This document shows positions 25,724-32,653 of a stretch of DNA of 64,000 bases, one piece after another. The notes beneath the pieces were generated by a model, which was not told the origin of the DNA, did no database searches, and saw only the letters and a program-made list of their open reading frames with translations. The translations under genes and the position numbers were made by a program. Every line of letters starts with the position of its first letter. Position 1 is the stretch's first letter. This DNA is from an uncultured Flavobacteriaceae bacterium. Its GTDB lineage: Bacteria > Bacteroidota > Bacteroidia > Flavobacteriales > Flavobacteriaceae. The stretch covers positions 930,001 to 994,000 of the forward strand of contig CALSRG010000001.1 of NCBI GenBank assembly GCA_943788695.1. The letters are read 5' to 3'.

Positions 25724-26451
25724 TGATTTTTTGCGATCACCAGCTTAGCATATCTAGAAAAAACACCATAAGCATTAATGCGGGCAACGACTAAACCAGG
25801 GATACCATCCTTAAATCCTCCTCGTAGAATGAAACTGTTAAAAAAACGATAAAAAGGTTTAAAGAAAAATATGAACAGTGATGCTTTTTTGTTTTTCTTC
25901 AATGCTTGTTGTGACTGGAAGTCTGAATAATGATCTTTTTTGGAGATGTAGTGCTTTAGACCTTTATAAGTATAGTGATTCACTTGATTTTTAAGCCTCC
26001 CAATCGTTCCTTCTACTAATAATTTCTCGTGAACTGATCCAGTGAAACGACACGCGTTTCTTTTGACCAATCTGGTGACCATATTGCTGTGATGATATAA
26101 AAACCGATTCATAAAAAAATGAGGGAAATACAACTTATATCCTGAGTATTTATCACTATTGATAGCCTCTATAATCTCGTGTTTCAACGCGCCCGTAATG
26201 CGTTCATCGGCATCTAAAAACAAAACCCATTCACCAGATGCGAATTGAAGTGCATGATTTTTTTGATTTGAAAAATTATCAAATTTACGCTTAAAAATTC
26301 GACAGCCCATCGATGAAGCGATGTCAACGGTTTTGTCAGTGCTCAAGGAGTCGACAACGATAATTTCATCAGCGAATGAGACAGAACGGACCGCTTGACC
26401 TATAAAATCAGCTTCATTAAAAGTTGGAATGATGACTGATAGTTTGGTCAT
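25702..26451 (-). CDS. Glycosyltransferase family 2, WaaE/KdtX-like (second copy)
   Basis: This 249-residue GT2 enzyme is paralogous to the gene at 24168-24914. It has SVIIPTFNEADFI, ADEIIVVDSLSTDKT, FSNQKNHAL, WVLFLDADERI (DADE metal site), VHEKLLVEGTIGRL and the C-terminal KPFYRFFNSFILRGGFKDG. It probably adds a core sugar to lipid A-Kdo; donor and acceptor are unknown. It is convergent with the deacetylase gene, overlapping it by 22 bp, so the two stop codons lie inside each other's coding sequence. Confidence 0.85.
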   Translation of the reverse strand: MTKLSVIIPTFNEADFIGQAVRSVSFADEIIVVDSLSTDKTVDIASSMGCRIFKRKFDNFSNQKNHALQFASGEWVLFLDADERITGALKHEIIEAINSDKYSGYKLYFPHFFMNRFLYHHSNMVTRLVKRNACRFTGSVHEKLLVEGTIGRLKNQVNHYTYKGLKHYISKKDHYSDFQSQQALKKNKKASLFIFFFKPFYRFFNSFILRGGFKDGIPGLVVARINAYGVFSRYAKLVIAKNHQNQPRP

Positions 26452-26555
26452 AACCGTTAAAGTATAGTTTGATTAGATTTTTAAAAGTACAACATTTTGA
26501 AGAATCTTGGAAGATCTTAGTTTAAGCTTATAATTTCAAGTTTTTTATTAATGTG

Positions 26556-26563
26556 TAAATTTG
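26556..26563 (+). promoter_or_regulatory. -7 promoter box for GT2 gene
   Basis: TAAATTTG is a full TAnnTTTG match 21 nt before the ATG at 26585. Confidence 0.5.
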
Positions 26564-26584
26564 CAAATAATTTAAAAAGTCAGT

Positions 26585-27415
26585 ATGAAAACTTTGCCGG
26601 TTACAGTTATTATAAGTACTTACAATTCTGAAGATTGGTTAGCCAAAGTGTTGGAGGGTTATAGTTTTCAAACCTATGAAAATTTTGAAGTGATCGTAGC
26701 CGATGATGGATCGGGTGATCAAACCAAAGTTTTGATAGATCAGTTTTCGAAGGACTATCCAGTTTCATTGCGTCATATTTGGCATGAGGATAGAGGTTAT
26801 CGTAGGCAACGTATTTTGAACAAAGCCATAATAGCAGCAGAAAATCCTTATATTTTATTTACTGATGGGGATTGCATTCCGCGGGCTGATTTTGTTGAGG
26901 TTCATGTGCGATATGCAGAAAAGGGATATTTCTTGTCAGGAGGGTATTGCAAACTATCCATGCCTATGAGTGAGGCAATTACAGCTAGTGATATAGGTGC
27001 TGCAAATTGTTTTAAGCCTTCTTGGTTGTCAAGCATAGGTCCTTTGGGTTGGAAGCAAACTCTCAAATTAAGTGTTGGACACGCCTTTGGTAAATTGCTC
27101 GATGCCATTACTCCAACGGGGGCGACTTTTAATAATTGTAATTCCTCTGCATGGAAAGATGATCTGCTAGCGATTAATGGTTACGATGAAAGAATGCGTT
27201 ATGGTGGACCGGATCGTGAGTTGGGTGAGCGGCTTGTCAATCTGGGAATCAAAACCAAGCAAATTCGATATCGCGCTATTTGTTTGCATTTGGATCATGC
27301 CAGAGGTTATAAAACCAAGGAATCTTTGGAACGTAACTTGAGTATCAGAAAAAAGACCAAGTCAGAAAAAATTATTCAAACGCCATATGGAATTGCTCAA
27401 AGTGTCGAAGATTAA
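26585..27415 (+). CDS. Glycosyltransferase family 2 with galactosyltransferase-like C-terminus
   Basis: This 276-residue GT-A enzyme begins with PVTVIISTYNSEDWLAKVLEGY. It has VIVADDGSGDQT (about 37-48), LFTDGDCIPR (DGD metal motif, about 93-95) and a C-terminal region with NNCNSSAWKDDLLAINGYDERMRYGGPDRELGERL (landmarks NGYDE, GGPDRE), typical of the Glyco_transf_7C-type acceptor domain. The sugar transferred is unknown. It has its own -7 box and overlaps the convergent GT9 gene by 4 bp. Confidence 0.88.
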   Translation: MKTLPVTVIISTYNSEDWLAKVLEGYSFQTYENFEVIVADDGSGDQTKVLIDQFSKDYPVSLRHIWHEDRGYRRQRILNKAIIAAENPYILFTDGDCIPRADFVEVHVRYAEKGYFLSGGYCKLSMPMSEAITASDIGAANCFKPSWLSSIGPLGWKQTLKLSVGHAFGKLLDAITPTGATFNNCNSSAWKDDLLAINGYDERMRYGGPDRELGERLVNLGIKTKQIRYRAICLHLDHARGYKTKESLERNLSIRKKTKSEKIIQTPYGIAQSVED

Positions 27416-28494
27416 TTGCTCGTATTGAGAATGTTTTTATGATTTTCAAGAAACACTTTTAACTTAGGAAAGACCAGTTCAGGTTTAAACGCATTATAGT
27501 AAATCTCGGGATTTGCTTCAATTTTACGTCGATTCTGCCGTGTCATCTCAGGAAATATTTCTGGTTTTTCCTCGAATAGGTGGACCGAAGCATGAAATTC
27601 TCCATCATCAAAACTGGCCCAATGGTCTTTCAATTCATAGGGCGAAAATATCGTAAAAGTCGGTTTATTCAATGCTTTAGCGATATGAACCGAGCCACCC
27701 TCATTAGCTATCAAAAGTCTTGCCTTTCCCATTAATTTTACGAATCCACGTATAGAGTTTTCATAAATGTCAATTGAAATTTTCTCCTGATTGTCACACT
27801 GTTCAAAAATTTCCTGAGCCAACGCTTTTTGGTTTGGCGCATAATTGAAAATGATTTGGAAATTATAGTTGAATGTCAAAAAATTAACAATCTCAACGAC
27901 ATACTTTTTCGGTAAACTTTTTTCAGGGGTGCTTCCTAATATTCCAATGATGACATGTGGTCGTTCAAATAGATTTGACTCGTATTTTTGTTCCTCGTCA
28001 GTTAAATATATTTTAGGTTTATCGTCTACATGTTCAATCTTCAAGTCTACAACATTCAACACTAAGGCAAGTCTGTCCTCAATCGATTTGCCACATGCTC
28101 TGATTTTTTTTTCAACTTGGGAGATTTTATTGGTGTAGTATGGTAAAGAAATTGCAAACTTCCTTTTTTTAAATCCAACACGAATTGGTGCTTTCGAAAA
28201 CAAGCAAATCAAGCGGCTTTGAAATTTTGAGTATGGATCAAAAATAATATCAAAAGATTTGTGCCTAATCTCTCGGACTAATGATGCCAAATTGAACGAT
28301 TTCTTGAGCCAGCTTTCGTTGGTGGTAAGTATGTCATCAATATGTGGATGATTTTCAATAACGCCAGCACAATAATCGTAAACCAAATAGGTGACATGGC
28401 AATCAGGATATACTCTTTTAATATTTTGAGCAATTACTGATGCTATCAGTACGTCACCAATATATTTGTTCTGAATAACAAGAATTTTTTTCAT
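27412..28494 (-). CDS. Glycosyltransferase family 9 (heptosyltransferase-like)
   Basis: This 360-residue GT-B enzyme begins KKILVIQNKYIGDVLIASVIAQNIKRVYP, the usual GT9 N-terminus. The donor-binding part has VIIGILGSTPEKSLPKKYVVEIVNFL and, further on, ARLLIANEGGSVHIAKALNKPTFTIFSPYE (landmarks NEGG, H, A, KP, FSP), equivalent to the heptosyltransferase D(S/T)GxxHxA region. It probably adds heptose or another sugar to the inner core of lipooligosaccharide. It closes the glycan locus and is followed 13 bp upstream on the same strand by dapD. Confidence 0.87.
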   Translation of the reverse strand: MKKILVIQNKYIGDVLIASVIAQNIKRVYPDCHVTYLVYDYCAGVIENHPHIDDILTTNESWLKKSFNLASLVREIRHKSFDIIFDPYSKFQSRLICLFSKAPIRVGFKKRKFAISLPYYTNKISQVEKKIRACGKSIEDRLALVLNVVDLKIEHVDDKPKIYLTDEEQKYESNLFERPHVIIGILGSTPEKSLPKKYVVEIVNFLTFNYNFQIIFNYAPNQKALAQEIFEQCDNQEKISIDIYENSIRGFVKLMGKARLLIANEGGSVHIAKALNKPTFTIFSPYELKDHWASFDDGEFHASVHLFEEKPEIFPEMTRQNRRKIEANPEIYYNAFKPELVFPKLKVFLENHKNILNTSN

Positions 28495-28507
28495 GAGCTA
28501 ACCAGTA

Positions 28508-29332
28508 TTACACGACTACATTATGTGCTCTCAACGCTTGATTAAGTGAAGTCTTTCTATCTGTACTCTCCTTTCTTTTCCCAATAATTAGGGCACAAGG
28601 CACTTGAAAATCGCCGGCCGGGAAGGATTTTGTATAACTACCTGGAATCACCACTGACCGTTCAGGGACAACCCCGTGGAGAGTAACTGGTTCTGAACCT
28701 GAAACGTCTATAATTTTGGTCGATCCAGTAAGTACTACATTAGCACCTAAAACGGCCTCACGTTCAATACGAACTCCTTCCACAATAATACATCTGGATC
28801 CAATAAAGGCATGATCTTCAATAATTACGGGAGCAGCTTGAAGCGGCTCTAAAACCCCACCAATTCCTACACCGCCTGAGAGATGAACACCCTTGCCAAT
28901 TTGAGCACAACTACCAACTGTAGCCCATGTGTCAACCATGGTGCCTTCATCAACATAAGCTCCAATGTTAATATAACTAGGCATTAAAATCGTATTTTTT
29001 GCAATAAATGCGCCGTATCGAGCAACGGCTGTTGGCACAACTCGAACACCTTTTTCGGCATAATTGTTTTTTAATGGAATCTTATCATGAAATTCAAAGG
29101 GTCCCACTTCAATTGTTTCCATTTGGCGAATAGGGAAGTAGAGTACCACAGCTTTTTTTACCCACTCGTTTATCTTCCAGCCATCAGAAGATGGTTCTGC
29201 TACTCTTAGGTGTCCATTGTCCAGATCATTTAACACCGATTCTATGGCTTTCAGCGTTTCCGATTTAGACAGTAAAGCTCTATCGTTCCACGCATTTTCA
29301 ATAATACTTTTAGTAACTATTTGTGTCATCAT
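28508..29332 (-). CDS. dapD: Tetrahydrodipicolinate N-succinyltransferase
   Basis: This left-handed beta-helix acyltransferase of about 274 residues uses succinyl-CoA in the diaminopimelate/lysine pathway. The N-terminal helical domain (IVTKSIIENAWNDRALL) is followed by hexapeptide repeats with RVVPTAVARYGAFIAKNTILMPSYINIGAYV (landmarks MPSYINIGAY), GTMVDTWATVGSCAQIGKGVHLSGGVGIGGVLEPLQA and FIGSRCIIVEGV. DapD feeds peptidoglycan cross-linking as well as lysine. Two ATGs stand side by side at 29332 and 29329. A -7 box 4 nt before the first suggests a leaderless mRNA. The reading frame extends further upstream through the promoter, and I reject that extension. Confidence 0.94.
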   Translation of the reverse strand: MMTQIVTKSIIENAWNDRALLSKSETLKAIESVLNDLDNGHLRVAEPSSDGWKINEWVKKAVVLYFPIRQMETIEVGPFEFHDKIPLKNNYAEKGVRVVPTAVARYGAFIAKNTILMPSYINIGAYVDEGTMVDTWATVGSCAQIGKGVHLSGGVGIGGVLEPLQAAPVIIEDHAFIGSRCIIVEGVRIEREAVLGANVVLTGSTKIIDVSGSEPVTLHGVVPERSVVIPGSYTKSFPAGDFQVPCALIIGKRKESTDRKTSLNQALRAHNVVV

Positions 29333-29336
29333 GACG

Positions 29337-29364
29337 CAAATATAAAACATTCCTTTTGTACCAA
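29337..29364 (-). promoter_or_regulatory. TTG-N17-TATATTTG promoter for dapD, 4 nt before ATG
   Basis: On the minus strand TTG (29362-29364) is followed by 17 nt and TATATTTG (29337-29344), then CGTC and ATGATG. Both elements and their spacing fit the Bacteroidota consensus. Confidence 0.7.
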
Positions 29365-29373
29365 TTAGTTTTT

Positions 29374-29381
29374 TAATTTAG
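29374..29381 (+). promoter_or_regulatory. Probable -7 box for ruvX, 4 nt before ATG
   Basis: TAATTTAG matches seven of eight positions of TAnnTTTG and lies exactly 4 nt before the ruvX ATG, the same spacing seen at pyrE, dapD and the epimerase gene. Confidence 0.35.
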
Positions 29382-29385
29382 CAGC

Positions 29386-29805
29386 ATGTCAAGAATCCTT
29401 GCAATTGATTATGGTTTAAAGAGATCTGGAATTGCCATCACTGATCCTTTGAGATTAATTGCCTCGGGCTTAACGTCAGTTAAAACTTCTGATCTGATCA
29501 CTTTTTTAACCGATTATTTCATTGAAGAAGATGTTGATTTGGTCGTCATTGGTTTGCCAAAACAGATGGACAACTCTTTGTCAGAGAGTGAGCCAGCGAT
29601 ATTAAAATTTATTGCCCATCTTCAAAATAAATTTCAAGATCTAAAAATTGTACGTCATGATGAAAGATTCACATCTAAGATGGCGAATAAAGCCATGATT
29701 AGTGGAGGCTTAAAGAAATCCAAACGCCGAGAAAAAGGGATGTTAGATAAAATTAGTGCTGCTCTAATTTTACAAGGTTATATGGCTTCTATTGAGTCCG
29801 TTTAA
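29386..29805 (+). CDS. ruvX: Putative pre-16S rRNA nuclease / Holliday junction resolvase RuvX (YqgF)
   Basis: This 139-residue protein has an RNase H-like fold. It shows RILAIDYGLKRSGIAITDP (catalytic D8, DYG), VVIGLPKQMDNSLSE (GLP motif), VRHDERFTSKMANKAM (DERFTS) and a final MLDKISAALILQGYM with the last acidic residue. YqgF is essential for pre-16S rRNA 5'-end processing in Escherichia coli and has also been named a resolvase. It is divergent from dapD, and the two promoters are packed into about 50 bp. Confidence 0.92.
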   Translation: MSRILAIDYGLKRSGIAITDPLRLIASGLTSVKTSDLITFLTDYFIEEDVDLVVIGLPKQMDNSLSESEPAILKFIAHLQNKFQDLKIVRHDERFTSKMANKAMISGGLKKSKRREKGMLDKISAALILQGYMASIESV

Positions 29806-29836
29806 GATTTGATAAACACCATTCGTTTAAGTATTG

Positions 29837-29844
29837 TATTTTTG
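29837..29844 (+). promoter_or_regulatory. -7 promoter box for def
   Basis: TATTTTTG is a full TAnnTTTG match 17 nt before the def ATG. Its last base is the G of an in-frame GTG at 29844, which rules out that GTG as start. Confidence 0.5.
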
Positions 29845-29861
29845 TGATTTATTTTTTACAA

Positions 29862-30437
29862 ATGATTTACCCAATTGTAGCTATAGGAGATCCAGTGCTT
29901 CGCAAAAAATGCAAAGCTATTGATTCGAATTATGCCGATTTAATAACCTTAGAAAAAGACATGTTTAAAACCATGTATGCGGCAAGTGGTGTGGGTTTGG
30001 CGGCGCCTCAAATTGGATTAGATATTAGACTTTTTGTGATTGACGCATCGCCTTTTGCAGATGATGATGATCTTTCTGATCAAGAGAGAACCACCTTAGC
30101 CAATCTAAAGAAAACTTTTATCAACGCCCAGTTGATAGATGAAAATGGTGAATTTTGGAGGTTTAACGAAGGTTGTTTGAGTATTCCTAACATAAGAGAA
30201 GATGTATCTCGTCAAAGTAATATCACTATTAAATATCAAGACATCAATTTTCAAGAACATGTTGAATCTTATACTGGTTTAGCAGCTCGTGTCATTCAGC
30301 ATGAATATGATCATATTGAAGGTGTTTTGTTTACCGATAAACTATCCTCCTTTAAAAAAAGATTGTTAAAAAAGCGAATTCAGCATATTTCTTCGGGACA
30401 AGTTAAGACAGATTATAAAATGCGTTTTTCGCAATAA
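29862..30437 (+). CDS. def: Peptide deformylase
   Basis: This 191-residue metalloenzyme removes the formyl group from nascent N-termini. All three family motifs are intact: GVGLAAPQ at 43-50, EGCLS at 103-107 (metal ligand C105) and HEYDH at 147-151 (H147, H151). The ATG at 29862 gives the usual start MIYPIVAIGDPVLR. The gene leads a plus-strand run with the MATE transporter, a small acidic protein and a PAP2 phosphatase, separated by 1 to 3 bp or overlapping. Confidence 0.96.
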   Translation: MIYPIVAIGDPVLRKKCKAIDSNYADLITLEKDMFKTMYAASGVGLAAPQIGLDIRLFVIDASPFADDDDLSDQERTTLANLKKTFINAQLIDENGEFWRFNEGCLSIPNIREDVSRQSNITIKYQDINFQEHVESYTGLAARVIQHEYDHIEGVLFTDKLSSFKKRLLKKRIQHISSGQVKTDYKMRFSQ

Positions 30438-30438
30438 T

Positions 30439-31827
30439 TTGATTTTCTTGTTCGGCACTCTTCAAAAATATACCAAAGAATTTCGGTACAACTGGAAATT
30501 GGCAAGTCCAATCATAACTGGGATGTTAGGGCACACTTTGGTTGGATTTGTCGATAATGTGATGGTTGGGCAATTGGGAACAGCCGAGCTCGCGGCGGTA
30601 TCTTTAGGCAACAGTTTCCTCTTTATTGCAATGTCCCTTGGAATAGGTTTTTCCACAGCCATTACCCCATTGGTTGCCGAGTCGGATACCGAAGCTTCCT
30701 TTTCAAAAGGACAATCTGCTTTAAAACATGGTGTTTTATTATGTACCGTTCTTAGTTTCGTTTTATTTGGATTGATATTATTAGGCAAGCCCTTAATGTT
30801 GGTGATGAACCAGCCTATAGAGGTGGTGACTCTTGCTTTGCCTTATTTGGATTTAGTAGCAATCTCCTTGATCCCGCTCATAATATTTCAGGCATTCAAA
30901 CAGTTTAGTGACGGTATGTCAAAAACGGTCTTTCCAATGTATGCTACGATTATTGCCAATATTATCAATGTTGTTCTCAATTATGTATTGATTTTCGGGA
31001 AATTTGGATTCCCAGAAATGGGCATAGTTGGAGCTGCTTTGGGAACATTGATTTCTCGTGGAATGATGCTTGTCATTTTGATCGCGCTGTTAAAACGAAA
31101 CCAAAAAACAGCACGATTTTTAGATGGCATCGGATTTCGAAATATAGACAAATTGATGTCAAAAAAATTATTCAATTTAGGATTCCCCAGCGCCCTTCAA
31201 ATGTTTTTTGAAGTGGCATTGTTTACAGCTGCGATTTGGTTAAGTGGAGCTTTAGGAAAAAACGCACAAGCCGCAAATCAGATTGCATTAAACTTAGCAT
31301 CTATGACCTTTATGTTTGCAATGGGACTGGGTGTGACGGCAATGATTCGGGTTGGCAATCAAAAAGGATTAAGAAATTTCAGGGAACTTAGGCGCGTTGC
31401 GCAGTCTATCTTTTTTATGGGCTTGCTTTTTGCAATTGGCTTTGCATTGATATTTTTGATGTTCAGATTTTCTTTGCCCAACTTTTATGTCAATTTAAAC
31501 GATCTAACACAAATTGGAGATACTAAAGAGGTTGTGACTTTAGCAGCTTCTTTATTGTTACTGGCCGCTATTTTTCAGATATCCGACAGTATACAAGTCA
31601 TAATGCTTGGTGCGCTTCGGGGCATGCAAGATGTTAAAATCCCAACAATTATTACCTTTGTGTCATATTGGGTGGTGGGCTTTCCAGTATGCTATTATTT
31701 GAGCAAACCAGGTATGTTTGGTGTTGCTGGAATATGGGTAGGATTATTGTTTGGTTTAACCACTGCTTCAGTTTTAATGTATCTTCGTTTTCAATATTTG
31801 ACAAAAAAATGGATTGCTCATGAATGA
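30439..31827 (+). CDS. MATE-family multidrug efflux transporter
   Basis: This membrane protein of about 462 residues has twelve predicted helices in two halves. It contains SPIITGMLGHTLVGFVDNVMVGQLGTAELAAVSLGN (landmarks GMLGH, DNVMVGQLG, AAVSLGN), the hallmark of MATE cation-coupled exporters, and a mirrored second half with PSALQMFFEVALFT and AANQIALNLASMTFMFAMGLG. The start is uncertain. No ATG is near, and the frame opens with TTG 1 bp after the def stop codon; TTG 30448 is an alternative. The substrate is unknown. Confidence 0.9.
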   Translation: MIFLFGTLQKYTKEFRYNWKLASPIITGMLGHTLVGFVDNVMVGQLGTAELAAVSLGNSFLFIAMSLGIGFSTAITPLVAESDTEASFSKGQSALKHGVLLCTVLSFVLFGLILLGKPLMLVMNQPIEVVTLALPYLDLVAISLIPLIIFQAFKQFSDGMSKTVFPMYATIIANIINVVLNYVLIFGKFGFPEMGIVGAALGTLISRGMMLVILIALLKRNQKTARFLDGIGFRNIDKLMSKKLFNLGFPSALQMFFEVALFTAAIWLSGALGKNAQAANQIALNLASMTFMFAMGLGVTAMIRVGNQKGLRNFRELRRVAQSIFFMGLLFAIGFALIFLMFRFSLPNFYVNLNDLTQIGDTKEVVTLAASLLLLAAIFQISDSIQVIMLGALRGMQDVKIPTIITFVSYWVVGFPVCYYLSKPGMFGVAGIWVGLLFGLTTASVLMYLRFQYLTKKWIAHE

Positions 31828-32068
31828 TTTGAATAGTACAATAGCATTACCAAAGTTTTTACTTTGCGATAATACCGACTTCCCAGATGATATTTTTATT
31901 GTCCATACCGAATACCCGAGATTTGTTATCAATCTGATAGATGATAGCGTTGAATGGTTAGAAGAGTTTGAAACAAATGAAAGGAATGATCTGGAAGAAA
32001 TGACTCCTGAATTAATTCAGCAGGCATCCGATTTCTACGATCGTGAAATGAGCAGGTACGAAGCATAA
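31820..32068 (+). CDS. Small acidic conserved protein, unknown function
   Basis: This 82-residue acidic protein has no signal peptide or membrane segment. It has two strand-like segments (FLLCDNTDF and DIFIVHTEYPRFVINLI) and a C-terminal helix rich in acidic residues (WLEEFETNERNDLEEMTPELIQQASDFYDREM). I recognise it only as a small protein type seen between transporter and PAP2 genes in flavobacteria, and its function is unknown. The start overlaps the MATE stop by 8 bp and the stop is 3 bp before the PAP2 gene, so it is surely translated within this operon. Confidence 0.75.
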   Translation: MNDLNSTIALPKFLLCDNTDFPDDIFIVHTEYPRFVINLIDDSVEWLEEFETNERNDLEEMTPELIQQASDFYDREMSRYEA

Positions 32069-32071
32069 TTT

Positions 32072-32638
32072 ATGATTGATCAAATTCTAGCTTGGGATTA
32101 TGAATTGTTTCTATTCTTAAATGGACTTGGGACGAGTTCTTGGGATGGCTTTTGGATGGTTGTCACTGATCGTTTTACTTTTATTCCACTCTACATATTT
32201 TTGCTTTATTTGATTTACCGTGAAATGGGTTGGCGTATGCTACTCAATGTCGCAATAGTAGCAGCCTTAATGATTTTATTTACCGATCAAGTGACGAACC
32301 TTTTTAAATATGGATATGAGCGTTTACGTCCTTGTCGTGATCCAAATTTAGTCGATAAAATGAGGTTGGTAACTGATGGTTGTGGTATGTATGGGTTTTT
32401 CTCAGGACACGCAGCCAATTCAATGGCAACAGCAATTTTTATCGGTTTATTACTGCGGCCATTTTATAAGCTAGTAACTTTTCTACTGGTGATTTGGAGT
32501 ATCATCGTTGCTTACTCTCGAATTTATGTGGGAGTTCATTTTCCTTTAGATATCATTTGTGGACTGCTATTCGGAACAGCGTCTGGATATATCTTTTATC
32601 AACTAACCACTTTCTTTAAAAACCGCTTTGAGTTGTAG
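32072..32638 (+). CDS. PAP2-family phosphatase
   Basis: This 188-residue protein has about five membrane helices and the complete PAP2 active site: KYGYERLRP (K-x6-RP) at 79-87, SGH at 111-113 and SRIYVGVHFPLD at 149-160 (R150, H156, D160). Such enzymes dephosphorylate undecaprenyl pyrophosphate, phosphatidic acid or lipid A on the periplasmic side. The substrate cannot be told from the motifs. It is the last gene of the def run. Confidence 0.9.
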   Translation: MIDQILAWDYELFLFLNGLGTSSWDGFWMVVTDRFTFIPLYIFLLYLIYREMGWRMLLNVAIVAALMILFTDQVTNLFKYGYERLRPCRDPNLVDKMRLVTDGCGMYGFFSGHAANSMATAIFIGLLLRPFYKLVTFLLVIWSIIVAYSRIYVGVHFPLDIICGLLFGTASGYIFYQLTTFFKNRFEL

Positions 32639-32653
32639 TTCAAAAAATCTGAG

